Below are positions 45,027 through 61,727 of a DNA stretch of 64,000 nucleotides, in pieces (within the stretch, counting starts at the first letter, position 1; each line of letters begins with the position of its first letter). The position numbers and the translations under genes are program-made. The notes below the pieces were generated by a model, which saw nothing but the letters and a program-made list of their open reading frames with translations, did not search any database and was not told where the DNA came from. Source of the DNA: Paraphysomonas bandaiensis (lineage: Eukaryota > Chrysophyceae); contig CBFFRP010000371.1 of assembly GCA_965644295.1 (NCBI GenBank), positions 1 to 64,000 on the forward strand. The letters are read 5' to 3'.

Positions 45027-47575
45027 ATGGCCGAGACATTGTTTGGTTTGATCGGATCTCTGGATGCGGATATAACATGTGCCATACTGATATCTCTCAT
45101 CGTGTTTTTGTTTCTATTTGAAACAGGTAACATACACACATACACACACATATACATATAGATACACATATAGATATATAGATAGATGTACATACACATA
45201 CAGAGATATACACTTCTATACGTATACATTCATATACATACATAGATATACATACATACCACATACATACATATAGATACGTATAGATACAGATATACAT
45301 GTAGATATATAGATAGATGTAGATCAGACCTGTCCACACACCCTCTCATATATATCATTATACAGGACTTGAAATTCTTGATGAATTTGCAACTGATGCT
45401 GGTTATGAGGATCTCTTACGACGACTCTATAAGGAGATGATGATGATGGGCTTTGTCAGCTTTGGTCTATTTATAGCTTTCAATGCATTCACAGTTGAGC
45501 ACGATGAGAAATATTTTGCTTTTGAATTTGCACATATTACAACCTTTTTCATCGCTATATTTTTTGTTCTTCGGGCTGTTCTTCTTGTGCACTATTCAAA
45601 GCTTGCCAAACAGTTATTTTGGCGAGCTCATAACGAGACCGTGTTATCTGTTTACGAGGAGTATACAAGAATTCGGAGATTTCCATGGAGTTGGGAGGCG
45701 ATTAAATTCAAGTATCTGGGTGTATTCTCACGACTTCGTCAGAATATTGAATACTTGGTTTTGGAGGATTATTTCTATAAGACATATAAACTACGTCTCG
45801 AGGAGTTTCGTTTTGTCGACTACTTATCGAAAAGGTATGTTGACAGTCAATTGAAGTGTATTGTTGTCATGGATGATGTGTAGCTACAAGTTTTACACTA
45901 TCGATCTGACAGAGATTGTGCCGCTGACATGGTTGGCGCTGATTGCTCTTGTGCTGATTAACTTTGCACGCGTTAAACTGGTTGGTGATTGGCATATCAA
46001 TGATATCTGCTCATCTCAATACAACCACAATGATGATCATCATGATGATGACCACAGACGGTTAGCTTCAGAAGGAGATGACAATGATTCGGGATTCGCA
46101 GTTAATCACACCTGTGTTGAGTATATTATGGGTTACGTTCTGGTATGCGGGTTTGCATTGGTACTGTTTTCTCTGATTCTTGCTCTGGTAAGCACGATGT
46201 ATAAGAATCGCTTACTGGCCAAGGCTGGTTTATCATCAGATGTAAATATTGTACCAAAATTGTGGGATCTATGTCAGAACGAGAGCGATAGCACAGTACA
46301 GTCATTCGAAGATATTAGCAAGGTGAACAGTAAATTAGACGTGGAAGAAGGAGCGGCAAGATGTCTGCCATGTTCTAGTAAGAAAACTTCTCACTCCCCT
46401 GTCAGAGTAGCCCGGATATGTCGACATCACGATGACAATCTTCGCAGCGTCCCTGATGACCAGCGGGCAAGTCAACTATATCTGGGTGATGGAGATGAGG
46501 AAACCTACTTCGTGTGCACTTTGAGAGTTGCACTGGAGTCCATGAAAGAGAAGAAAGAGAGACATCATCATCACGTTGTCAAAAAAGTGCTGCATATGAT
46601 CACTAGTGCAGCCCTTATTGTTCTGTGGCCCTGTGGTGGTGTGCGCGACAGGGGGCTTACGGAGCCCCAGGTTAACGAAAAACTTCGAGAACTCAAGAAG
46701 AATATACAGGAAACTCGACGGGCAAGGAGGCGAGGACATTGCGTGCATGAACCCACTTTAGACTGTGTCTCCGATGCGAGTACAATTTGCGAGGACGACA
46801 GAGATGACAGCAAACATCCCTTGTTGCGTGAAATTAATAGCGTTTTTGTGAATCAAGATAGATTTGGATACAAGTTTGTTATTCAACTATCTCTCATGTT
46901 GGATTCTTTCTTTCTTGCTCTGTGGGCGACTAATTTTATCACCTTAGCAAATCACAGCAACAATCGAGTACTTTACAACGTCCTCCTTATTATTCCCATT
47001 ATTTTACTGGCGGTACTTAACAGCTATAACATGATCGTTTCATCGATCATATTTTCAATTACGTCTCTGCGTAACAAGGGTGCTGAGTACATTTGTGAGC
47101 AAGATGACATCAAGAGAAAAATACTCCCAGTGGTTCGGAAAGAGATAATGAAACTACTTCCTGATGGCGATGATACCACTGTAGAAGAGCTATACAACAT
47201 TATTGACAGTAATAGCGGTGGGAAAAATACGGGTATAGATAAGATGGAATTTGCGAGCTTTCTGCACACGCTGGATCTTCACCCAACAGAGAAGGAAATC
47301 AGAGCTTTATTTCGCGCTATGGACAGTGATGGAAGGTGAATACACTGTATATTTATGTTGACTATGATTTTCTTGTAATGGTGGTATGCAGTGGCACGAT
47401 TGAATTGAATGAATTAAAAGACTTGCTCTACGATCCCGGCAAATCTCTCCCTCCCAATGAGATAGAACAGAAGTCTATACATACTGATTCGAAGCCGTAT
47501 GATGATACTACGAATGTAGAGAGCACTCAATCTGTCGAACTTACTGTTCAAAGCAATGGCACGAATCACTTGTGA
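45027..47575 (+). CDS. MLO-like multi-pass membrane protein with C-terminal EF-hands
   Basis: Four exons (45027-45126, 45366-45834, 45884-47335, 47392-47575) give 734 residues. About seven hydrophobic segments are visible, including TCAILISLIVFLFLFE, YVLVCGFALVLFSLILALV and VLYNVLLIIPIILLAVLNSY. The block MMMMGFVSFGLFIAFN, FAHITTFFIAIFFVLRAVLL, then FRFVDYLSKSYKFYTIDLTEIVPLTWLAL parallels plant MLO proteins (the L.GFISLLL.., F..HI..F..A..HV and FDF..YI.RS...DF segments). Plant MLOs are calcium-permeable, calmodulin-binding channels. Here two EF-hand loops follow: a degenerate one near DSNSGGKNTGIDKMEF, and a canonical DSDGSGTIELNE completed across the last intron. Assignment to MLO is by pattern; a distinct ion-channel family is possible. 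Confidence 0.7.
45127..45365 (+). other. Long microsatellite-filled intron of the MLO-like gene
   Basis: 239 nt against 44-115 for all other introns in the window. It consists largely of ACATACACACAT and ATAGATACACATAGATAT simple repeats between a GTAACATAC donor and a CATTATACAG acceptor. Expansion of the simple repeats explains the size. Confidence 0.85.
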
Positions 47576-48041
47576 TCGTTATAATAATCGAGTACAACAG
47601 TGTTCTGTTATGAGCCAAATATCATTCATATCTTTTATAGTGTTTCATATATTATAATGACTATTCCAATATGTTGTGGTGGTAGCATTGCATTGATTTG
47701 TATGGTATGTACACTTCATTCTTATTCTGAGTTGTAGTCGCTTCTATAGATAAATAAATGAATATGTTATCAATAATAATATTATGAAAGTGTAGTACAG
47801 ACCACTACAGTGAATCTTTGTATGCATATATCATTGAGCCTTATCGTGCTTAACGAAAGAGTAAAGTATGAAAAAGCAAGTCATCAACCAAGAAACAGGC
47901 CAACGTAACAATTACTTGGTAAAGGTTTCCAACAACAATATTATAGTACCTTCTCTACTTTATCCGAAGAATCTCTAGCTAGATAATGCAACTCAACAGC
48001 TTAGTTTGTGGTATCTTTAATTATTATCGACAAACTCGACA

Positions 48042-48296
48042 CTATAACAGTTCGAAAATAGTTTCATGAGGAGCAACATACTTGACAACTCTACAATTGA
48101 GAGTGTGTCTGATTTGTGGTTTTTGATATTTACACTCTGCATGCACGTCGTTTTCTAAAAAATCATTCAGTTCTTCCCAAGTGAATCTTGGCCACTGCAT
48201 TTTTAACAATAAGTGGTGGAATTTCATTTCGGAATACTGACGAATAAGTAAACCATCAAATTGTACACGGGAATTATCCTGATCAAGCTGTTCTCT
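48042..48296 (-). pseudogene. Coding-like remnant, family unknown
   Basis: An open stretch of about 84 codons ends at a TAG. It reads REQLDQDNSRVQFDGLLIRQ, then KMQWPRFTWEELNDFLENDV and YVAPHETIFELL. The composition is that of a real globular protein rather than AT-rich noise. There is a stop in frame just upstream and no obvious start or splice acceptor in phase. I take it for the tail of a decayed gene, or an exon whose partner I cannot see. Confidence 0.3.
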
Positions 48297-48439
48297 TCAC
48301 TGAAAACTACAGTCTAGAAACGATGTTTAACTGTCTAAATGATAAAAATATCGTAGCAATAGTATGTAAGTATAAAAATAAACAAATGGAGTTTGAAACT
48401 AAACAGCGTTCTGTCTCTAGCACTTATTACTAATATCCT

Positions 48440-48530
48440 ACTCTAGTCGTCGCTACGGAGGTTGCTTTTATGAATCGCCGCAAGCACCAAGCAACCACCT
48501 CCGCCTATCTACCCTTATCCTGACATGACT
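48440..48530 (-). repeat. Hairpin-bearing dispersed repeat, worn copy 3
   Basis: On the minus strand GGTGCTTGCGGCGATTCATA aligns with the copies at 1440 and 1900, followed by AGCAACCTCC and TAGTAGGATA-like words. The right arm of the stem is mutated, so the GCGA-loop hairpin is lost here. A GGAGGTTGCT/AGCAACCACCTCC inverted repeat flanks the core. Confidence 0.4.
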
Positions 48531-49806
48531 CTCTTTTTGCATAATATCATAAAATCAGACCCACGCAGAGGAGTGGAAATTTCGGAGTGAACAATTCATA
48601 CTGTGAATTCCTTTATATTAAGCGGTAGTTTTTATACTTGCGCAGCTGACTTGAACTTTACAAATGGTACGTAGTATATTGTGCAAAATCATCTCCCCCT
48701 CTCAGTTGCAATAAACTTCATTTTAGAGCTAGAGGATCACGTTGTAGCAACCTATTAAGAAGGTATAATGTGCCCTCATAATGTTTACAATTCAGCTGTA
48801 AGCGGTGCTGTTACCAGAAATAAATTCAACGCAATTGAAGGCAATCCCATTAACTGTAAGTCATCAAAGGGATGATATTCAATTGATTCTGCTTTAAAAT
48901 CGCCTATATATCTTAATCTAGAACTCCATAGCATAGCAATATATCTTTTTGTCCTAATATATTGACTAAATGCAGCTACTGTGCTCGGTTACGTTTTTTA
49001 TTATATTATCGAACGCTTCGTCAATCTACTCCAAATACCCTGTTAAGGTTATTCTGGAAATATTTTTCAAGCTGGACTAGTTCCTGGTATTTTTTGTCGT
49101 GTCAAAAGTAATATGTACACGTTCCAGGAATAAAAGCTTTAGCCTATTTTATACCCCAATAATCCTTTCCCGACTGGATATTCTCTACACATCATTAGCT
49201 GCATTTGAATATTTTGAAGTTGTGGAGTAACTGCAATTCCTTGTGGAGATGTTCAGTTCGTTCTCTGTCAAAGATACTTGATGATACTACTCCTGCGTGC
49301 TGGGGTAAACTGTATACTGACCCTTGTACTTGTTCTGACACACAATTATGATAAATAATGAAAACGTGACTGTGTTCATGCATCCTACTATTGTACTAAC
49401 AGATACTACTGAAAGATCTACAGAGGGGAGCAGCAGCAGGACATATCGGAGTTGTCAAAAATCACACGACTAGATATACAACATATAATCAGTAGATATA
49501 CAACATAAGATGCTATATAACTAAGCTAATATTGATTGCAATTAATTGACAAGATTTACCAATAACAATAATGGCAACTCAATTTTTCATATCAATTTAT
49601 ATAATTGGTAATGCAATTAAGGGTTACGCAAGCCTGCCAAGAAGTATATAGGTATACAGGTAGATACAAAGTCACCTCAAGTTGAAACACATTTTTAAAA
49701 TATAGATGTAAATATTTTAAAATTACAAATTAAAACCATTAACAACTCGAATGATAAAAAATACTCATAATTGGCTCGCACTATGTATTTTCACCGACGC
49801 AATTCA

Positions 49807-50645
49807 TTATAAACACTTCGGTTGGCTACCGCGAAATTGGTTGTAATATTCCTTCTCGTTAACCTGTAATCCATTGTATAACTCCGTTACCTCTTCCTGG
49901 GTTAGCCAACGGCAGTCCCCTGGATTAGGTACAGTATCGACATGAAGAATAGAAGCTACTGTGATTCTATGCAAGGAAAGTACCATCAACTTACTCCTGC
50001 TCGCTATTCGTCTAATTTGACGATTCTTTCCTTCTCTTAGTTTAATACGGACATCTACACACCAGCCGAGATAAGGTATACCACCTCGGGAGTGTTCTGG
50101 GTGCTGGAAGTATCTCAGGATCGAGATATCTGCCGGTGTAGTATGATGAAGCACGTTCTTTCTAATGAACGAAAAAGGACACGAAAGCTCTGAAGCTAAT
50201 TCGTCAAGAGCGTCCTGACAGCCTTTAATATCATATAGGCGACGACCCATTAGTCGCACGTCATAGACCTTCGTCTTATATTTCATCAGCTCATCGCACT
50301 GTGCATCGCATTCATCAGGGGGTTCACGGACAGCAGCACCGAGCGCACCATCATCCGTCATCAACATTACACCAGACGACTCACAATCCAATCTTCCTAC
50401 AAGTCCAACATCAGATGGAAATCCTGCATTTCCCGCAACATCGAAAACAGAAAGCCGTCTTTGTGAGGACTTTGACAGTCCCAATGCCGCCCGCTTCCTG
50501 CATGCAGTTTTTGTTACAGCAGCTGGTATCTATATATTGATATGATATTAACTTATGATTACTGATAAAAAGATAAGCATAGTACCTCAGATTCTATTTT
50601 ATCGGAGATCACTCCTGTGGGCTTATGTATTATAAAGTATCGCAT
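49807..50645 (-). CDS. RsuA/RluB-type pseudouridine synthase
   Basis: Two exons (50645-50586 and 50529-49807, intron 56 nt) give 260 residues. The first exon supplies the family's opening strand YFIIHKPTGVIS (compare Y..NKP.G..S). The catalytic block is VGLVGRLDCESSGVMLMTDD, whose Asp is the nucleophile on uridine. Later come RIKLREGKNRQIRRI and LHRITVASI, the conserved C-terminal motifs. The S4 domain common in bacterial RsuA/RluB is missing, as in RluE. It isomerises uridine in rRNA or tRNA. No clear organellar presequence is visible, so compartment and target are unknown. Confidence 0.92.
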
Positions 50646-52282
50646 CCTATAGAACCGTTACGTTGCCAATATGCATTATAATGCACTGTCCTACCCATTT
50701 ATAAGGCTCTTTCTATCTGGGGGTTTAAGCATAGCCTATTTTAGGGTAGTTTAGTATATCTTATTACTGTTTTATATAATATTATATCTCTTCATTACTG
50801 TATGGAGATCTCTATATATAAGTAACTGTATGGTCACTGAGACATCTCCATATATAGTATACTGTATACAGACCGTGTACTGCTACTGTATGTACTGATG
50901 TGTACAATCTGATGTACACTGTACGGTGGTGTACAAACACTGTACTTCGTACGAATATATATATACATGGTAGAGGTTTTTAGTGGAATAGTGATGGATT
51001 TTATGTGAAAACACTGGTTTTAACAAAATAAAAACTCTATTATGGGAGTTTTTTTCTCTGTGTACATGAACATGTTATTATATCCAATGATAATAGAGTA
51101 AATAATAATGATAGGTTACTATTCAAGAGGTTGTTAGAGTTATGTGGCATGTATGTCTGTGTTTGGATGCCGTAGCAATTCAGTTCAAGATTCTAGTCGG
51201 TGCTTCTCTGTGCTAACCCAGAAGTTGCAAAGATTGAAGGAGCAGAGACCCTGATAACTCCATCCATTAACTGAAGATATATCAGTGTCCTTAAAGACGA
51301 CTCCACAGATTGTTAGTGTAATTTCCTAATAAAGAGCGGAGTTAGAGAAAAATCATGAGAAGGACTGAGTGACGTAGTGGATAGCAACGTTGTGCACTAT
51401 TTCTTGCCCTTAAAAGATCACATCGGTCTGGAAAACTAACACGCGTTGAGTAAAAGAATATACAGTGCGTAGTGCACCAGGTAATAACAGCTCACGTTGT
51501 TCTGAGGTTATAGAAATCAGGCCCTTTCTTTTATCTTTGTAATCGCAATTTCTCAATACTTTTCTCGGTCTTTCGTGGCTATTGAAGAACTGAACGTTCG
51601 ATTGGCCCCTTGGACCAATATGATCATATGTATTTTTCACTTAAATGTTTGCTTCGCACTTCAATATCAAGGCAGGTTGTCTTTACTGCTGCGTAAATTG
51701 AGTATTCTTTTCGTCTCGTCTACAATTAATAGTTCGACATACTACAAAGATGAATGACTGGAAGTTGTATCAAGTAGACGGAGGTCTTCTGTGCCTTCGT
51801 TATGATGATTCCGTATTCTACAGGAGGTCAACTTCCTTTGATATGCATCTAGAAATGTCCTGTATAGACATACAGGGGCAACCTGACTGGGTGAATTTTG
51901 TATGGACATATAGCTAAAAAATGAAACTATGAAATCAAAGATGTTAACAGTACTATATCATTTCATTGTAATTGCGTCAATAGACGTTATTAGCACAGAA
52001 ACTTTCATTGGTTGGCATGAAGTATTCAACGATTTACAATGCCTTGCAATAACGATATTGTGGCAGTGTATAGACTATTACTATTATAAGTGTAGTTATG
52101 ATATGGAATTAAAGTGTAAGTAACAGTATTAAAAGTAACAAAAGATACTTTGCTCTAGTTATTTAAAAGACTATGGACATGCAGTATTGCAGAATGCCGG
52201 CTCCTTATATTCCATTACCCTAAGAATGGTGAAAGGGCGGCATCCCCGGCCCGTGCACTGAAAATATATGAGGCAATACTAT
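50646..52282. other. Intergenic, 1.6 kb
   Basis: 50780-50980 is promoter-like simple sequence (GTGTACTGCTACTGTATGTAC, TGTACACTGTACGG) and serves the pseudouridine-synthase gene. The rest holds only short frames without motifs. A B-box-like GTTCAAGATTC near 51185 has no matching tRNA fold. Confidence 0.4.
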
Positions 52283-53446
52283 TTAAATTTCAAGCTCCTT
52301 GACAGTCTCCCATGTGAAGTCAGGATCATTGCGACCGAAATGGCCATATGCAGAGGTCTTTTTCATGCAAGGGCGACGAAGGTTAAGGTCACGGATGATG
52401 CATCCAGCACGGAGATCGAAGTTCTTCTTGATGATCTCAACGATTTCGTTATCTGTCTTACCAGAGCGGGTCATGCCAGTGCCATAAGAGTCCACGAAGA
52501 TGGACAAAGGATGGGCGAGTCCAATACCGTACGAGAGCTGAACAAGGCATCTGTGGGCAAGGCCAGCAGCTACAACGGACTTGGCAACCCAACGAGCAGC
52601 GTAGGCTGCAGAACGGTCAACCTTGGTGGTGTCCTTTCCAGAGAAAGCACCACCACCGTGGGCTCCCCATCCTCCGTATGTGTCGATGATGATCTTTCTG
52701 CCGGTAAGACCAGCATCGCCGTGAGGACCACCAATAACGAAGCGCCCAGAAGGATTCAAGTGGTAGATGGTCTTTTCGTCCAGGTACTCGGCGGGGATAA
52801 CGTGCTTAATGACGTGCTCCATAAGATCATTGCGGATGTCCTCGTTAGAGACCTCCTCAGAGTGCTGAGTAGAGATAACAACAGTGTGCACACGCTGAGG
52901 AACCATTCTTCCGTTCTCGTTCTTGTATTCACAAGTGATCTGAGTCTTACCATCTGGGCGCACCCATGGGCAGACACCAGTCTTGCGAACCTCGGTCAAG
53001 CGGGAGCCAAGGGAGGTGGCAAGGTTGTGGGTGAGGGGCATGAGACTCTCGGTCTCATCGGTGGCATATCCGAACATAATGCCCTGATCACCAGCGCCAA
53101 TGTCCTCGAGCTTAACATTGTCGACAGACTGGGCAATATCAGGAGACTGCTCCTCAATGGCAACAATGACATTGCAGGTTCTGTAATCCATACCCTTGGC
53201 AACATCGTCGTATCCGATATCCTTAAGAGTCTCACGGATAACCTGCTCGTAGTTGACGGTAGCAGAGGTAGTGATCTCACCGAAGATCATAACCATACCG
53301 GTCTTGGTGCATGTCTCACAGGCCACACGAGAGGCGGGGTCGTCACGAACGCAAGCATCAAGGACGGCATCAGAGATCTGATCACAGATCTTGTCGGGGT
53401 GTCCCTCGTTAACGGACTCGGAAGAAAAGAGGAAGATGTCAGACAT
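52283..53446 (-). CDS. S-adenosylmethionine synthetase
   Basis: Intronless, 387 residues, the normal length for MAT/SAMS. Conserved blocks are [17 protein letters not shown] (ATP/Met site), [32 protein letters not shown] and [19 protein letters not shown] (P-loop-like phosphate site). It joins methionine and ATP to make S-adenosylmethionine in the cytosol. Codons are strongly biased to GC-ending triplets (GAG, ATC, AAG, GCC), unlike neighbouring genes, and there is no intron; both fit very high expression. The bias also keeps the opposite strand open for 441 codons, which is not a gene. Confidence 0.98.
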   Translation of the reverse strand: MSDIFLFSSESVNEGHPDKICDQISDAVLDACVRDDPASRVACETCTKTGMVMIFGEITTSATVNYEQVIRETLKDIGYDDVAKGMDYRTCNVIVAIEEQSPDIAQSVDNVKLEDIGAGDQGIMFGYATDETESLMPLTHNLATSLGSRLTEVRKTGVCPWVRPDGKTQITCEYKNENGRMVPQRVHTVVISTQHSEEVSNEDIRNDLMEHVIKHVIPAEYLDEKTIYHLNPSGRFVIGGPHGDAGLTGRKIIIDTYGGWGAHGGGAFSGKDTTKVDRSAAYAARWVAKSVVAAGLAHRCLVQLSYGIGLAHPLSIFVDSYGTGMTRSGKTDNEIVEIIKKNFDLRAGCIIRDLNLRRPCMKKTSAYGHFGRNDPDFTWETVKELEI

Positions 53447-54793
53447 GTTATTATTTGTGCAAATAGTTACTCTAGAGTGACTGTAATTGTGTTGTGTAGA
53501 TGTATGGATGCATATGTATGTAGAGGATATGAGTGTAGAAAGGTGGACGGATCACAGCCACACACTCTCTGCAAACATCTGATGTGTATCTAGAAGTATG
53601 TATGATACTGTATCATATGGGCACAGACAGCATCTTCAAGAGGTAGAATAGAAAGAAACTGAAAATTTATGGATGAAAGTACAGCATAGAAGTCTACGTC
53701 ATACTTCATACGAAGTATATCATAGCTCTACAATCATATGTATAGTATGTAGACATGGGGACACCTATCTGCATACATACATACATACCGTGCGTGGACA
53801 TGTGGACAACACGTCATACATATATCTATACAGAGTAGATAGATAGAGAGAGAGATATCATTCCTATCAATATCCTGCAGCAAGTCTAATGGAATCTAGG
53901 TGCTCTATACAGTGATCAGAGGAATCCACTGTGCTTACTATGACATAGTACCGTTTTTCTTTACTTACAAGTAGAATCCCCCCACGAATCTACGTCAAAC
54001 ATATGAAAGACTCAAACTGTTGTATTCTATGGTATATGTATTTCGTAATCAGGGCCCTCATTCCATGATATTCAATTGCAATATCACTCAGTGAATATGG
54101 ATACTCCGGAACCTTTATCGTGATGTACTCCCAATGACCTCGTGGGGTTATTAATAGCTATTGCGTATAGCAATTTCATTAGTTTATCATTCACGAATGA
54201 GTATCGCAAGCCAACAAGAGCGTCATCCACTATCCGGTAAACAATATTCGGGCGGTTATAACGTGATAGCCGCATTCATTGAATACTATTGTTCGAAATT
54301 ACTGTTGGTGGGGCTGATTATTTTCAGAATAACTATAACTTCGTACTAGATTAATTGAACAACATCTAGATTAATTGAGAAATGTAGTACTTCTCATGGG
54401 GGCTAGGGAACAAAATATTGTGTTGAAAGTGTTGAACTATTTATAAGAGTATTGCAATATGAGTGATGGGACGCTATCTAACAGTAGTATTGTGCTATGT
54501 TGTTCCCTATCCCTGCGTTGAACATTGATAACACTTTCTGCCACAAGTAATCGTAGTTGACATGGAGGCAGTAATGAATAAGTCTTGATTTACAGAAGCA
54601 TACGTACTATCACTGCTTCGCTTCCATTGCGATATATCTATACTATTTAGAACAGTACCGGTGAATATCCGTCCATTGCTACACTTGTCACAAACATCAA
54701 CTTATAGTACTACACTAGATACTAGGAACTAATATTATCCGATTCAATGTACAAAATAGAACTAACACTATAGTATATCAGTATATAAAAACA
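53447..54793. other. 5' flank of SAM synthetase and intergenic gap
   Basis: 53460-53860 carries the promoter-type simple sequence (CATACATACATACATACCGTG, TACATATATCTATACAGAG, GATAGATAGAGAGAGAGATA). 53870-54793 shows no gene; two 62-63 codon frames near 54084-54349 overlap on opposite strands and lack motifs. Confidence 0.4.
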
Positions 54794-55821
54794 TTAATAG
54801 TACTCTTGGCTGTCTTCCCACTCACAATCTTCTTCGTCAACGACATCTGACACTACGTCTGTAACACGGGCACCTTTTAACGAAGTTTGAAAAGGGGTAG
54901 TTGGCGTTCCAGAGAGCGCCTGAGCTTCAACAGCTTCACGCAATGATATGTTAGACTCCACCTTAGATGTTGGGGCTGCAGAAAAAGTATGTGGTATAGA
55001 AGGTGAATCGGCAACAATGGATTTCACAGAGAGTTTATTGCCTTTCCCAGGACGCCCTGTGCACAGCAAAATTATCTATATATCGAATCCGGCACCTGAA
55101 TACTACGAACATACCTTTCGTAGACATATATGGGTCTTCCTCTGGAGGTTTAATGTAAGATGATAAGAAGTCAATATCATCGTCAAGTTGAACGAGCTCC
55201 TCACACATAGTGTCAGCAATATACCTGACAAAGGGTTAGTGTACGCTAGACACATCACTCTAACTCACTTGAATGTATCACGTACAGCGCTCTTTGTGTC
55301 CGATGGGGTTATACGCAACGACTGAGATTTCATCATAGATAGCTCATCAGAAAGGGATTTATTTGTAGCTTTTTCCTGTTTTAGCTGTCGATATATCAGC
55401 ACGTCCATAGAGATCACAAAAAAAAATTAAAACAAACCTGTTCTCGTAACTCGTGCAGGGTGTCTACAGTGTCACTCGACATATTCGTATCTGATTCTTC
55501 CTTCCTTTTACCGTCACCAGAGTTTACCTGTCTGGTAAGTTTTTCCACAGTGTGTTTCAGTGCGGTGTTCTCCTCCTTGTACTTATGCAATGTACTGGAC
55601 ATGGATTTAGTCTCATCCTCAAGCTCTTTTATTATCGCTTCATATGCAGAAGACGCATTCTATGATACTATCAGACGTATCCACATTACATGGAGTAGAT
55701 TTCCTACCAGAGCCTCTCTGAGTGCGAGTCGCAACCGTGCAATCTCATGTTCCTTGTTTTGAACATCAGCCTCTTGTTCTGCAATTATTTTATCTAGATC
55801 AGACCGCGTTCGTACACTCAT
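54794..55821 (-). CDS. Coiled-coil protein, 274 residues
   Basis: Five exons (55821-55708, 55659-55438, 55384-55269, 55224-55115, 55056-54794; introns 44-58 nt) total 825 nt. Residues 1-150 form long heptad-rich helices (IIAEQEADVQNKEHEIARLR, ELEDETKSMSSTLHKYKEEN, LKQEKATNKSLSDELSMMK), a parallel coiled coil by appearance. The C-terminal about 100 residues are polar and Ser/Pro/Thr-rich and end in an acidic DEEDCEWEDSQEYY tail, a possible peptide-docking motif. No catalytic motif and no transmembrane segment. It could be a tether, centrosomal or trafficking adaptor; I cannot name a family. Confidence 0.75.
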
Positions 55822-57558
55822 TTGCTTTAGGACACTAATATGATCACGTTAGTGACCTAAGTAAAGTGATGTGTCGTACAGGCAGTTGCAATGACAGTTA
55901 TTGTGTTTAACAGCAATGGCTGCATCCTGTATGCAAATATACGCAGATAGAGGAGAGCATACTGCTGTACCACAGTATATGTAAGTGTTGAGAATACAGT
56001 TTATACAGCAGTATACAGCCCTAGAGACACTGCTATAGGGCTATAGGCTATACGTATACAACACACGTGTCCACCATTGTACACCAGTACATACAGCAAC
56101 AGCAGACCCCCCATATACAGCAGCAGTATAGAGTGTGCTGTACATGTGTCCATATCATCAGCATCTCATATTTTGCGGAAATAAATTGAAGTATAATTCC
56201 TCTATATTACTGTAATACAACTACGGCTAGAATACATATAATTGTTGTCTCAATATTAGAGGCATCTTTGAACAAAAATATACAAAGGATGCCGATAGGC
56301 ACAGCAGTACATGTCCATGTCCACTCTATGATCCATGCATATCCTTCTATATAGAATGGGGAGGTGTAGATGATAGACTTAACTACTATAATCTCTGACT
56401 AATCTACAGTATGACTAGCTACCTATAAACAAACACAGTCTTATATACATGAAGGCTCTCATCCCCAGCATGTAGCAGTATCCTCTAACTGTATAGTGTC
56501 TCATCCACCCCTCTATATCTCTTATAATGTAACTGTATATGAAGTGGTAACTGTATTATTAAACAGTCTGTATGTATCTGTTTGTATCTGTGTGCATCCA
56601 TGTGTCAGCGGCACTTAACGTCCTCCTGCAGTATCTTATAATGCTATAGTGAGGGATGATTTCATTCATGGCACACACACTGTAGATATTATTATCTATA
56701 CTATAGATTTCTTATATATCTATGACACTGATCTGCTACTCGTAACTTTAGAGTAATGAGTTCTTTAGTATGAGCAGATTGTGAGCTTGTGATAAGAGAG
56801 AGCATTTAATTGTATATAATTATTACCTGAGAGCACCAGTGAGGCAAGTATACATATACTGGTCTGATGCATGCTGCATAGACATGCATACTGTATATAG
56901 TATAATACATAGTACATAGAATATATACTCTGCTACAAGGAACCTGCCTATAAGTATTATGAGGAGAGAGGTAACAGTGTAACAGTCGCCTGCACCACTA
57001 GGGAACAAAACTGAGCCATGTATATGTAAGGCCCCCTGGTAATTATCCACACAACAAATACAACACCCGAGTTGTCTTCCCTCTCTTCTTTAGGCATAAA
57101 TGAATACACGAGCTTCTCTTAATAATGTTGTTTGGAGTTTGGATCATGGGTCACACATGTACACGCACGTGTATGATGGTGTAGATACGTAGATACAGTA
57201 CGCATTTGCGCCACACATGTACAGATATTATGTATGCAAGATATTTTAAGTGTTGTACCCATATTACTCAATAGGCCTCGGGTGTAATCTGTATAATATA
57301 ATGTAGACTAGTACTATTGTTACAGGTGTTGAAGTATAGAGTATAGATAGAGATATTGATTAGTCCGTTGTTCAGCTTTCTTAAACCGGTTGTAGAAGTA
57401 TCGTACAAATGTTGTTTGTTCGTTTAGTTTATTATTAAAAAATGTTTGCTCACAGCTAAATCCCTGCAGTATCGAACAGTTACTGAGATCTTTTTACACC
57501 GTAACCGTGATAGTGCATAAAATGTACTACCTATACTCTGGAAATTACCATGAGATAC
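55822..57558. other. Intergenic, 1.7 kb
   Basis: 55900-56170 is dense in GTACATACAGCA, CAGCAGTATA and CACTGCTATAG words and is the likely promoter of the coiled-coil gene. 56170-57550 includes many TATGTATCTG-like words and one 75-codon minus frame (56823-57050) without motif. No gene is supported. Confidence 0.4.
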
Positions 57559-61218
<3,660 letters not shown>

Positions 61219-61727
61219 ATCTTTTCTATTCTACTCTTATGGACTATAGTTCACTGCACTGTTAATGTACTGTGATTCCAGTACTTTACTATGATTATAT
61301 GGACATATGAGGAGAGAGTGGTGTCTGTATACACTGTATACTGCTGTATAATAATATGGATGTAGGATATGTGGTACAAGACTACAGTGGAATACAATAA
61401 TATGATAGAGATGGCGATAAAAATCTGATTCCAATAAATGTGCTTGAAAACCTATATTTCTATAAGACAAATCCCTAATTTTATGGTTGTCTTGGTATTT
61501 GATACTTCAAAAATGATGTATTTGCGAATCCTGCGTACATATAGACATACTACAGTATTTACCGCACATATATATCGCCTTTGAGGCATGCAATACCACA
61601 CTAGACACACAGATAACTAGACAGATATCCCCATTGTCGTCTCTACATCCCAATAGACTAACTTATAGTACTAAGTTGTTGTACAAGTAGTTATATCATA
61701 GTGTAGAGAATCTTATTATATTTTGAT
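61219..61727. promoter_or_regulatory. Shared upstream gap (GH20-EEP / PX-PH)
   Basis: 509 bp between divergent starts. It has GTATACACTGTATACTGCTG, ATATATATCGCC and TAGACACACAGATAACTAGAC words as in the other divergent gaps. Probable two-way promoter. Confidence 0.4.

Larger units (their letters stand above)
47576..49806. other. Intergenic, 2.2 kb
   Basis: Convergent gap, mostly AT-rich. It contains a worn hairpin-repeat copy (48440-48530) and a short coding-like scrap (48042-48296), both listed separately. A 62-codon minus-strand frame at 49195-49383 has no motif and is not called. Confidence 0.4.

Noticed and set aside
51150-51260. Possible tRNA with a B-box-like GTTCAAGATTC
   Set aside because: I could not fold acceptor and anticodon arms around it, and there is no matching A box at the right spacing.
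52268-53593. 441-codon frame antisense to SAM synthetase
   Set aside because: It is the mirror of a strongly codon-biased gene. The translation has no family motif, while the minus strand is an unmistakable SAM synthetase.
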